Source: Flagellimonas aurea (lineage in GTDB: Bacteria; Bacteroidota; Bacteroidia; Flavobacteriales; Flavobacteriaceae). From it: a DNA stretch of 44,901 nucleotides. Under the pieces are notes generated by a model. That model saw only the letters and a program-made list of their open reading frames with translations. It was not told the DNA's origin and searched no databases. Below are positions 24,709-31,083 of this stretch, piece after piece; the stretch's first letter is position 1; every line of letters begins with the position of its first letter. A program made the translations under genes and the position numbers. The stretch covers positions 1-44,901 of the forward strand of contig NZ_JAFLNL010000018.1 in the NCBI RefSeq assembly GCF_017313785.1, written 5' to 3'.

Positions 24709-24802
24709 ACTTATATGTGTTAAAATCTTCCCCAACTGGGTTTAGACTCTGATAAATTCCCATTAAACTCCATCAATTTTGTAGAACGAAAGTCAAATCA
24801 AC

Positions 24803-24849
24803 GCAAAGTCGTCATTTAAAAATCAAAACAACTTGGCGGCTTTGCTTTT
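24803..24849 (+). promoter_or_regulatory. Leader hairpin with T run before the excisionase-like gene
   Basis: GCAAAGTCGTC (24803-24813) pairs with GGCGGCTTTGC (24835-24845), allowing two G-T pairs, and is followed by TTTTC. It ends 17 bases before the ATG at 24867, in the arrangement of a transcription attenuator. Confidence 0.5.
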
Positions 24850-24866
24850 CTAAAATCGTTTTACAA

Positions 24867-25145
24867 ATGGCAGAAACAATCATTACCACCGAAGACCTTC
24901 AGGAGTTCAAACTCGAACTCTTGGACAACATTAAAGAACTATTGGGCAACCACTCTGGTCATTCCTATAAAAGATGGCTTAAATCCCCAGAGGTAAAAGA
25001 GCTTTTGGGAATCTCTTCCGGCACCTTACAGAACCTAAGAATCAATGGCACATTGCCCTACACCAAAGTGGGTGGCGTACTCTATTATGACTACGAGGAG
25101 ATTATCAGCGTGATGGAAAAGAACAAAATCCATAACAAATTTTAA
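24867..25145 (+). CDS. Excisionase-like helix-turn-helix protein
   Basis: A 92-residue DNA-binding protein. Residues 1-35 are an acidic helix (TTEDLQEFKLELLDNIKELL). The rest is a MerR/excisionase-type winged helix: RWLKSPEVKELLGISSGTLQ, then LRINGTLPYTKVGGVLYYDY and a final helix EEIISVMEKNKI. This is the standard Xis-like family next to Bacteroidota element genes, which bends DNA at attachment sites and steers the integrase towards excision. Downstream of an RteC-like gene it probably starts the regulated excision/replication cluster. The integrase is about 18 kb away rather than adjacent. Confidence 0.82.
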   Translation: MAETIITTEDLQEFKLELLDNIKELLGNHSGHSYKRWLKSPEVKELLGISSGTLQNLRINGTLPYTKVGGVLYYDYEEIISVMEKNKIHNKF

Positions 25146-25186
25146 CGCCTCTTTGGAACAGATTAATTATAGGGCCGAGTGCAAAG

Positions 25187-25207
25187 AAACAGTCCAGTGG
25201 ACTGTTT
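25187..25207. promoter_or_regulatory. Perfect palindrome upstream of the DnaD-like gene
   Basis: AAACAGTCCA (25187-25196) and TGGACTGTTT (25198-25207) are perfect 10-bp arms around a single base. A second small palindrome, GCCAGCTGGC, follows at about 25218-25227. It may be an operator or a leader hairpin; the next ATG is at 25256. Confidence 0.5.
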
Positions 25208-25255
25208 TAACGAAGGTGCCAGCTGGCGGGTTGGCTTTATTTCCCTAAAAATATT

Positions 25256-25942
25256 ATGCAAGACGTAAATTACATAAAACACCTGAACGCCGTATTTCTG
25301 CAATTCTCGAAAGACGGCCGTTTAAACCCCACACATATCAGTCTGTACGTGGCCTTGTTTCAGTTGTGGAACAATTACCACTTCCCCGATAATTTCCATA
25401 TCAACCGGGAAGAAGTGATGCAGTTTTCAAAAATCGGTTCAAAAACCACCTACCACCGCTGCATCAAAGAGCTGCACCATTGGAAATACCTGGTATACGA
25501 GCCTTCCCACAATCCCTTTCATGGCAGCAAAATCAAGATGTTCAATTTTGGGACAAGTGATGGACAAGCTCTGTACCCAAACCCTACCAATATTGGGACA
25601 AGCTTTGGACAAGCGGTGGTATCTATAAACAAACATATACAAACAGTAATAAACAATACAAACGGGAATAAACTTGACCAGCCCAAAAGTGAAAACGAGG
25701 TCATCGATTTTTTTCAAAAAGAAAATTGGCCGGAACTGGAGGCCAAAAAATTCTACAACCATTACCAGGGCATCGGCTGGAAAGTAGGCGGCAAAACAAA
25801 AATCATTGATTGGCAGGCCACCGCCCGTAACTGGATGTTAAAAGCCGACGTGCTCAAAACGGAAAAAACGGTGATAACGGTTAGCCAAAATACGGACAAC
25901 CTCAAAACAAGTTCCAACAAAAATTATAGTGAGCCTCTATGA
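25256..25942 (+). CDS. Replication-initiation/DnaD-like winged-helix protein
   Basis: A 228-residue protein. The N-terminal 100 residues form a winged-helix domain like those of phage replication proteins (RLNPTHISLYVALFQLWNNY, EVMQFSKIGSKTTYHRCIKE, LVYEPSHNP). A linker rich in Asn and Thr follows. The C-terminal segment ENEVIDFFQKENWPELEAKK and KIIDWQATARNWMLKA is the DnaD/DnaB-helicase-loader-like tail. It overlaps the next gene, an AAA+ DnaC-like ATPase, by 4 bases. Together they look like a helicase loading pair for element replication, as in phage and ICE modules. Function beyond this is inferred. Confidence 0.7.
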   Translation: MQDVNYIKHLNAVFLQFSKDGRLNPTHISLYVALFQLWNNYHFPDNFHINREEVMQFSKIGSKTTYHRCIKELHHWKYLVYEPSHNPFHGSKIKMFNFGTSDGQALYPNPTNIGTSFGQAVVSINKHIQTVINNTNGNKLDQPKSENEVIDFFQKENWPELEAKKFYNHYQGIGWKVGGKTKIIDWQATARNWMLKADVLKTEKTVITVSQNTDNLKTSSNKNYSEPL

Positions 25943-26601
25943 GTTCCCTTAAACCACATATCATCATAGAGGGTAGTGTTCAATATACCTTGGGAACATT
26001 CCTGAACAATGAAATCATTTACGATTTTGATAAAATGCTTGTTTATCTCAATGCCAAAGGGAAATTGCTCCTTGGCAAGAAATTCAGGATTTATGAGGAA
26101 GACCGAAACATACTCTTTAAGCTGTGCAATTATTATATCAAGGACGAAACGAATTGCAAAAATCTTGGTATCGATATCCATAAGGGTATTTTGCTTTCCG
26201 GCCCCGTGGGTTGCGGTAAGACCAGTCTGATGAAACTATTGCGACATATTGTACCCCACCGCAAACCTTATGAGGTCATCCCCACCCGGAATATTGCCTT
26301 TGCCTTTAACAATATCGGCTATAAAATCATTGAGGATTATGGAGAAAAAAAGTTCTACTGCTTTGACGACTTGGGTGTAGAACCTACCGGACGACATTTC
26401 GGGAAAGACTGCAATGTTTTGGGCGAAATACTATTATCCCGTTATGAGCTGTTCTTGAACCATAACATCCAGACCCACGCCACCACCAACCTTAATGCCC
26501 AAGAACTGGAAGAAAGGTATGGGAATCGGGTACGTTCAAGGATGCGGCAAATGTTCAACTTGATAAGTTTTGATGCCAAGTCTGTTGACAAAAGAGGATA
26601 G
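25939..26601 (+). CDS. DnaC/IstB-like AAA+ ATPase (helicase loader-like)
   Basis: A 220-residue ATPase. Walker A is LLSGPVGCGKTSLMKLL (about 88-104), Walker B is KFYCFDDLGVEP (about 138-149). Sensor-1 is THATTNLNAQELEERYGNRV (about 182-201), and the arginine finger region is RSRMRQMFNLI. This pattern is typical of DnaC-type helicase loaders and short IstB-like ATPases. The start overlaps the DnaD-like gene stop (ATGA). The pair probably loads the host replicative helicase onto the element during its replication in the circular form. Confidence 0.82.
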   Translation: MSSLKPHIIIEGSVQYTLGTFLNNEIIYDFDKMLVYLNAKGKLLLGKKFRIYEEDRNILFKLCNYYIKDETNCKNLGIDIHKGILLSGPVGCGKTSLMKLLRHIVPHRKPYEVIPTRNIAFAFNNIGYKIIEDYGEKKFYCFDDLGVEPTGRHFGKDCNVLGEILLSRYELFLNHNIQTHATTNLNAQELEERYGNRVRSRMRQMFNLISFDAKSVDKRG

Positions 26602-27026
26602 TCAATTTTTGTGCTCTTCTTCCATGTGAAGTAATTCGTGGATCATATCATTTTCGTCTATATATTCAGCTAGCCATTCCTGGTCAGAAAGCCAATTGAT
26701 GTATTCCCTATCACTTTCCCAAATATCCTCCACATATTGCCCTTTGTACTTACCGAAGCGGAATTTAGTAGCATCAGTTTCACTTGGAGAATAAAACCCA
26801 AATAATTTTTGTACGCATCCATCAACCCTTCTTCCCTGCATCTATGATAAAGCCATCCCTTTTGATAGCCTTGTTGCTGCCTTCTCTTTTCAAGGTATTT
26901 TACCTTATCGACATTGGATAAAGATCTATAAGAATTTCGCGTGGCTTTATTTCTGGCAAGCCCACCAATGGTCAAACCCAGAATATTTTGGAACACGTTT
27001 AAAAAGAAAATGGCCAGTGCTTTCAT
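26602..27026 (-). pseudogene. Frameshifted gene with a DUF3820-like C-terminal half
   Basis: Two overlapping minus-strand frames look like one gene. The upstream frame (27026 downwards) reads a short hydrophobic start MKALAIFFLNVFQNILGLTI, a basic middle and KGWLYHRCREEGLMDAYKNY, then continues in poor-quality sequence. The second frame (ending at 26602) takes over at LFGFYSPSETDATKF and contains FRFGKYKGQYVEDIWESD and YINWLSDQEWLAEYI. This is the FGKYKG...W motif of DUF3820/exonuclease-X-associated domains. The switch is one base (-1) within a stretch of five A and GGGTTTT, so a homopolymer indel or ribosomal slippage could explain it. The downstream half has its own ATG at 26841 and could still be made alone. 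Confidence 0.6.
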
Positions 27027-27137
27027 TGCGATTTACAGTAGAGGTTCCTTGATCTGGATTTAGCTTTAATTTACGAATTTTTAAGGTCTTTTTACCATAA
27101 GATTTATAGAAAATAAACAGTTTAATTGGCTATAAAA

Positions 27138-27947
27138 TTATTCTTCCCATACAACACTCAATACAGAATTATGGGCGCTTGAAATAATACAATACTCAAA
27201 AAAGTTAAAATCATTATCATCTTCCCAGTTTTTCAAATCAAACCAAGTAGATTTCCAAATCTGCTGTTTAGATTGATGCTTAGCATATATTTTTCCTTTT
27301 TCAAAAAACTCCATCGCCACTGAATCCTCCGGTGGTTCTAGTTTAGTTCTATCAACAATGAAATGAGGATAACCTTCGGGCCATTTCCAGTAACTTACAG
27401 TTTTGTTATGCGAGTGAAAAAGACAAATTGGGTGGTCTCCCAATTCAAAATACTTAAAGGCTATTGATGTAATACTCGTCTTGAAAAAAATAGCCAAATC
27501 CCTTAGTAATTGAGGGGAAAATTTTTTACCCTTTTGTTTTTCATAAAAGAGTGTACTTGGCATCAGCAATTCGGAAGCGAATTGGTTAGCCTCATATTCA
27601 ACACGACCATTTTTTGCCTGTTTTTCCTTATTATTGAACCACGATGTAGTTGCTTCAGTATCGTTATGAATATCAATACCTTTATGAAGCACAAAATGTC
27701 CAATTTCGTGTGCTAATGTGAACCGTTTTTTTTGATCAAATTCGATATCCTGGTTTATTTCAATTATAGTGTGTTTTTTCCCAAATATGATTCGTCCATC
27801 AGAATTTACCAAAGGCTTTTCGATAACGGTTGCTCCAAGACCACTTGCAAACAATTCTAGGGGAAAGTCCAAAAGACTTTCAAAGCCATATTGCTCAAGT
27901 AGGTTTTTTGCTTCTAAAGAGCCTTTATTATATCTATGATTCTTCAT
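27138..27947 (-). CDS. ImmA/IrrE-family zinc metalloprotease
   Basis: A 269-residue protease of the ImmA/IrrE (M78-like) family, which cleaves regulators after DNA damage or a signal. The zinc site is FTLAHEIGHFVLHKG (H80, E81, H84). The third-ligand helix is VEYEANQFASELLMP (about 116-130), the family signature. The C-terminal 110 residues are a separate aromatic-rich domain (YWKWPEGYPHFIVDRTKL, KSTWFDLKNWEDDNDFNFFE), a sensor-type extension seen in longer members. It overlaps the preceding small gene by 14 bases and is the third gene of the sigma/small protein/protease operon. In other CBASS operons, the protease CapP of this family removes a repressor (CapH). Here the target would be one of the two upstream proteins; this is inference. 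Confidence 0.88.
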   Translation of the reverse strand: MKNHRYNKGSLEAKNLLEQYGFESLLDFPLELFASGLGATVIEKPLVNSDGRIIFGKKHTIIEINQDIEFDQKKRFTLAHEIGHFVLHKGIDIHNDTEATTSWFNNKEKQAKNGRVEYEANQFASELLMPSTLFYEKQKGKKFSPQLLRDLAIFFKTSITSIAFKYFELGDHPICLFHSHNKTVSYWKWPEGYPHFIVDRTKLEPPEDSVAMEFFEKGKIYAKHQSKQQIWKSTWFDLKNWEDDNDFNFFEYCIISSAHNSVLSVVWEE

Positions 27948-28335
27948 TGTCTAATTCATCCATCAGGTCAACCAGATTTTTCCCTTTGATAATTTCCTTT
28001 ATTTCATCCGGGGTTAACTTGTCCAAGTTTCTAAATTGTACAGACATTTGTTTTGTTTCTACTAAACTTATAAGGGTGGCAATAGGCTTCTCTATATTCT
28101 TATTGATTGCATCTTGAAATTTTTCAACTATCCTCGCAATCAATGCTTGGTCATTTTCCTGAGTTGCCACTGCGTTTTGGGTAAACTTCAATCGCTTCAA
28201 AAAATTGGATATTTCCGTACTTTCCTTAGTTACATCTACACCATCTTCCTCTAAGGACTTTTTTATCAATTCAATATCGGAATTCAAATAAAATTCTGTA
28301 ATTCCCTTATCTATTTTGTTTTTTAAGTTGCTCAT
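27934..28335 (-). CDS. Small helical protein between sigma-like and protease genes
   Basis: A 133-residue, almost fully helical, charged protein with no recognised family. It begins MSNLKNKIDKGITEFYLNSD and has a middle segment VATQENDQALIARIVEKFQD; the end FRNLDKLTPDEIKEIIKGKN is followed by an acidic tail DLMDELDNEES. No membrane helix is present. It overlaps the sigma-like gene by 4 bases and the protease gene by 14, so the three are produced together. By position it could be the substrate of the protease or an anti-sigma-type partner. Confidence 0.7.
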   Translation of the reverse strand: MSNLKNKIDKGITEFYLNSDIELIKKSLEEDGVDVTKESTEISNFLKRLKFTQNAVATQENDQALIARIVEKFQDAINKNIEKPIATLISLVETKQMSVQFRNLDKLTPDEIKEIIKGKNLVDLMDELDNEES

Positions 28336-28925
28336 TTTACTTGACTGTTAAGTTTGCCTTTTCTTCTCTCAAGCCTTTTAACGGCATTATAAACCTCTGT
28401 GATATCTACTTCCAAAAAAGCCGAAATCTCGTTCGGTTTGTAGATGTTTTCACACCAACATTCAAATATTAGCATCTCCAAATCAGATGCTCCCGAGTCT
28501 TTAAGTAACGTAACATAGTTTTCTTTTAGTTTTTTGTTGTCAATTTCATCAAATGATAGGTCGTCGAAGCCAACTTCCTCCGAGTATACTGGTATATCGA
28601 GAATATAGGATTCGTCGTTTTCATCCTCTTCTCCCGGTGGCTTTCGTCTTTTTGCTTTTTCGTGATACGCACTTATTTCGCTTTTTAGAACCCCAAAAAG
28701 AAAGTTCTCAAAATTACATTTGTCCTTATCCCACTTCCTTATATCGGTAAGTGCTTTTTGGAAAACATTGAAAACAAAATCTAACTTTTGTTGCCCCTCA
28801 TGATTATCGCCATAATCGCCAAGTCTTTGCTTGGCAAAGGCTCTCATTCTTAAAACGAGGTCGTTTAATTGGTCAATGGTATAACTATTAAATACATCGG
28901 CCACCTCTTTGCTCGATTTATCCAT
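28332..28925 (-). CDS. Sigma-70-like (ECF-type) transcription factor
   Basis: A 197-residue protein with the two-domain layout of small sigma factors. Residues about 20-100 resemble region 2 (IDQLNDLVLRMRAFAKQRLG, WDKDKCNFENFLFGVLKSEI, AYHEKAKRRKPPG). After an acidic linker, residues about 135-190 resemble a region-4 helix-turn-helix (LLKDSGASDLEMLIFECWCE, KPNEISAFLEVDITEVYNAV, KRLERRKGK). It is the first gene of the minus-strand cassette and points away from the CBASS operon, with about 500 bases between them. An inverted repeat lies 45 bases upstream. It may direct transcription of its own operon, the CBASS operon or both. Confidence 0.7.
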   Translation of the reverse strand: MDKSSKEVADVFNSYTIDQLNDLVLRMRAFAKQRLGDYGDNHEGQQKLDFVFNVFQKALTDIRKWDKDKCNFENFLFGVLKSEISAYHEKAKRRKPPGEEDENDESYILDIPVYSEEVGFDDLSFDEIDNKKLKENYVTLLKDSGASDLEMLIFECWCENIYKPNEISAFLEVDITEVYNAVKRLERRKGKLNSQVK

Positions 28926-28949
28926 ATCAATTGATGTTCTAGTAATAAT

Positions 28950-29072
28950 ATGCTTGCAGATTTAAAAAATTTGCCATCGAGTGGCAAAAAAGTTAACGAA
29001 ACAAGCATACTAAGATTGAAGGCCCAATATAAAGAATATGATGCAACAAAAGTCTTTAAGAAAATGGCGTGA
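28950..29072 (+). CDS. Possible 40-aa peptide upstream of the CBASS operon
   Basis: A short frame starting MLADLKNLPSSGKKVNETSI with a basic second half ending in Lys and Ala. It overlaps the 28970-28988 inverted repeat, which argues for regulatory DNA. Amino-acid composition is plausible, but no family and no clear ribosome site is seen, so this may be chance. Confidence 0.25.
   Translation: MLADLKNLPSSGKKVNETSILRLKAQYKEYDATKVFKKMA
28970..28988. promoter_or_regulatory. Inverted repeat upstream of the sigma-like gene
   Basis: TTTGCCA (28970-28976) and TGGCAAA (28982-28988) form perfect 7-bp arms around TCGAG, in the divergent region between the sigma cassette and CBASS. It could be an operator for either promoter. 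Confidence 0.5.
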
Positions 29073-29131
29073 AAAAATGAGCGGAACTCCACAGCTCTGA
29101 ATGGAGATTGTTTAACCTTAAAGTTCAGTTT

Positions 29132-29287
29132 ATGAATAGTATTAATTTCTCTAAAGGAGTGCTAAGAGTATGCCATAAAGGCAATTGTGTCAATGTGCAT
29201 GGAGATGTGGCCAAAACCATCATCTTTGGTATAGCAACTCTTGTTGTTATTAGTGGAATAGCTGCATTGTTGGAGCAATCTAACTAG
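29132..29287 (+). CDS. 51-aa single-pass membrane peptide, unknown
   Basis: A short frame encoding MNSINFSKGVLRVCHKGNCV, then NVHGDVAK and a hydrophobic segment TIIFGIATLVVISGIAALL (about residues 29-47) before a short acidic tail. The pattern, a Cys-x4-Cys head with one membrane helix, looks like a real small membrane protein. It lies between the sigma cassette and the CBASS operon and ends 5 bases before a strong hairpin. That arrangement supports a short separate transcript. It may be a toxin-like peptide, a sensor for the cassette or an added effector. No family is recognised. Confidence 0.5.
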   Translation: MNSINFSKGVLRVCHKGNCVNVHGDVAKTIIFGIATLVVISGIAALLEQSN

Positions 29288-29291
29288 AAGC

Positions 29292-29331
29292 TTAATCATG
29301 GCGACTTCTTAAAAGGTGTCGCCTTGATTAA
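29292..29331 (+). terminator. Strong hairpin after the 51-aa gene, before CBASS
   Basis: TTAATCA-T-GGCGAC (29292-29305) pairs with GTCGCC-T-TGATTAA (29318-29331), a 13-pair stem with one T-T mismatch and a 12-nt loop. There is no T run after it, so it may insulate or regulate rather than terminate efficiently. Confidence 0.55.
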
Positions 29332-29429
29332 ATGACATTGTGTCTTAATATTAGCAATAAAAATATGATTGTTAATTTTTTCTAAAAATGGATTGCTTTT
29401 TGATACTGAACACTTTACAATAAAGATAT

Positions 29430-30083
29430 ATGAAATCAGATTTTAACTTTAAATATTACAATGAATCTAAGCTGATATTACTCGTAATACTTCTTTATAT
29501 AGGTTCTGAAGCATTGATAAGAGAAATAATCAATTTATTGAAAGCTTATAACTTCGAATATTATAGGTTCTATCCTGCAACTGCATTACTTGCTCTCGTT
29601 TTTTGGCTAATAAACAAACATTTACATAAAGTACCATTTTTATGGCAGCTACTTATAAAAGTACCATTGATTAGAGGTACTTATAAAGGAATGGTAAAAT
29701 ACAATTATCAAGGTGTGTTAGGACACAAGCATTGCAAACTTATAATTTATCAGACCACTTCAGATATAAAGGTTAATTGTTACTTCTGGGATGAAGACGA
29801 AAATGGAAATAAGATATCAAGTACACAAACTAAATCTGAAAGTATTGTTGAAGATTTAATCCGAAAAGATAACGGTCTATATCAATTACTTTTTTATTAT
29901 CAGAATAAAGGAAGTAGTGACAGTTCAATCCCAATAAAAGATGGGTTTAACACACTGACCCTTAAAAAGGAAGGTGAGATAAAAAGACTGGAAGGAGGCT
30001 ATTTTTCCAAGAACAGTCTTTCAAAAGGTAATGGAGGAACCATTAGCGTAGATTTTCAAACAAAAGAATTAAAACATATATAA
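29430..30083 (+). CDS. cap15: Cap15-like CBASS effector (two membrane helices plus beta-barrel)
   Basis: A 217-residue membrane effector. Two membrane segments lie in the first 65 residues (about 14-33, LILLVILLYIGSEALIREII; about 46-63, FYPATALLALVFWLIN). After a linker, LIRGTYKGMVKYNYQGVLG begins a small beta-barrel of about 130 residues, with CKLIIYQTTSDIKVNCYFWD, SESIVEDLIRKDNGLYQLLF and LEGGYFSKNSLSKGNGGTIS as successive strands. This is the architecture of Cap15, in which nucleotide-bound barrels oligomerise in the inner membrane and damage it. It is the first gene of the operon; the cyclase starts 1 base after its stop. The match is by architecture and motif pattern, not alignment. Confidence 0.8.
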   Translation: MKSDFNFKYYNESKLILLVILLYIGSEALIREIINLLKAYNFEYYRFYPATALLALVFWLINKHLHKVPFLWQLLIKVPLIRGTYKGMVKYNYQGVLGHKHCKLIIYQTTSDIKVNCYFWDEDENGNKISSTQTKSESIVEDLIRKDNGLYQLLFYYQNKGSSDSSIPIKDGFNTLTLKKEGEIKRLEGGYFSKNSLSKGNGGTISVDFQTKELKHI

Positions 30084-30084
30084 G

Positions 30085-31083
30085 ATGGCAAATAATCACG
30101 AACAATTCATTGAATTTAATACGACTATTTCATTAGATTCTTCTAAAAAGGATGAGCTTAGGAAAAATAGAGATGCTTTAAGAAAAAAAATAACAGACTA
30201 TTTCAAGAACAATAAGGAGAATGAGACCAGACCTAAATATTCTGCTCAAGGGTCTTTTATGATGCATATAATTGTCAATCCTCTTCCAACATACGAGACC
30301 GATGATGATGGTAACGAGAAAACTTTATACCCTTATGATTTGGATGATGGCGTTTATTTTATTGATGAAATAGACAATAGAAAATCAGTGACAACCTATC
30401 ACAATTGGATTTATGATGCCGTTAAGGATCACACTTCAAAAGGAGCTATCAAAAAAAATACTTGTATTCGTGTTTTGTATTCTGATGGCCACAATATTGA
30501 CTTACCCATATACTTTAAAGAAAAAGAATCAGGCGGCGAAAAAACTATTCCGCAGCTTGCGCATAAATCCGAAGGCTTTACGGATAGTGACCCGAGGGAA
30601 TTTTATAAATGGTTTAATGGCCGGGCAAATGACCAATTGAAGAGGTTAGTTCGTTATTTAAAAGCCTGGGGAGACAAGCAAAACAAATCCTTTAGCACAA
30701 AAATGCCAAGTGGCTTGATATTTGCCATTCTTGCTACAAATCACTATGTATCAAATGACCGTGATGATATTTCTTTCAGAGATACTTTGGAAGCAATTCA
30801 ATCAGAATTAGAAGATGATTTTAAATGTGAGCGGCCTACAACAAAGAAAGGAGAGGACTTGCTTCAAAAGTATAGTGAAACTCATTTTATGGACAGATTA
30901 TCTAAGCTTATAGATGCTGGTAATGCTGCTATAGCTCATAGCAATCCAAAAGAAGGATGTAAAAAATGGCAAAAATATCTTGGGGACAGGTTTGCTTGCG
31001 CTAATGTAGAAGATTCATCTAAAAGTGAATCAAAATCATATGCTGCACCAGCGGTGATTAATGTTAATGCTACAAGTGCTTAA
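30085..31083 (+). CDS. CBASS cyclic-oligonucleotide synthase (CD-NTase)
   Basis: A 332-residue nucleotidyltransferase that makes the second messenger on phage sensing. The catalytic core reads SAQGSFMMHIIVN (G56-S57), YDLDDGVYFIDEI with D85/D87, then RVLYSDGHNIDLPIYFKEK with the third acid D139. This G-S...D-x-D...D pattern with DDGVYF and H-x-x-DLPIY is characteristic of CD-NTases. The C-terminal half is helical (AWGDKQNKSFSTKMPSGLIF). The last 20 residues (SKSYAAPAVINVNATSA) are a flexible tail suited to conjugation by Cap2. The gene overlaps the Cap2 gene by one base. The clade (CdnA/B/E) and the nucleotide product cannot be fixed by eye. Confidence 0.9.
   Translation: MANNHEQFIEFNTTISLDSSKKDELRKNRDALRKKITDYFKNNKENETRPKYSAQGSFMMHIIVNPLPTYETDDDGNEKTLYPYDLDDGVYFIDEIDNRKSVTTYHNWIYDAVKDHTSKGAIKKNTCIRVLYSDGHNIDLPIYFKEKESGGEKTIPQLAHKSEGFTDSDPREFYKWFNGRANDQLKRLVRYLKAWGDKQNKSFSTKMPSGLIFAILATNHYVSNDRDDISFRDTLEAIQSELEDDFKCERPTTKKGEDLLQKYSETHFMDRLSKLIDAGNAAIAHSNPKEGCKKWQKYLGDRFACANVEDSSKSESKSYAAPAVINVNATSA

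Noticed and set aside
29038..29100. 20-codon frame before the CBASS operon
   Set aside because: Too short to support alone and overlaps another short frame; kept only as a note in the findings.
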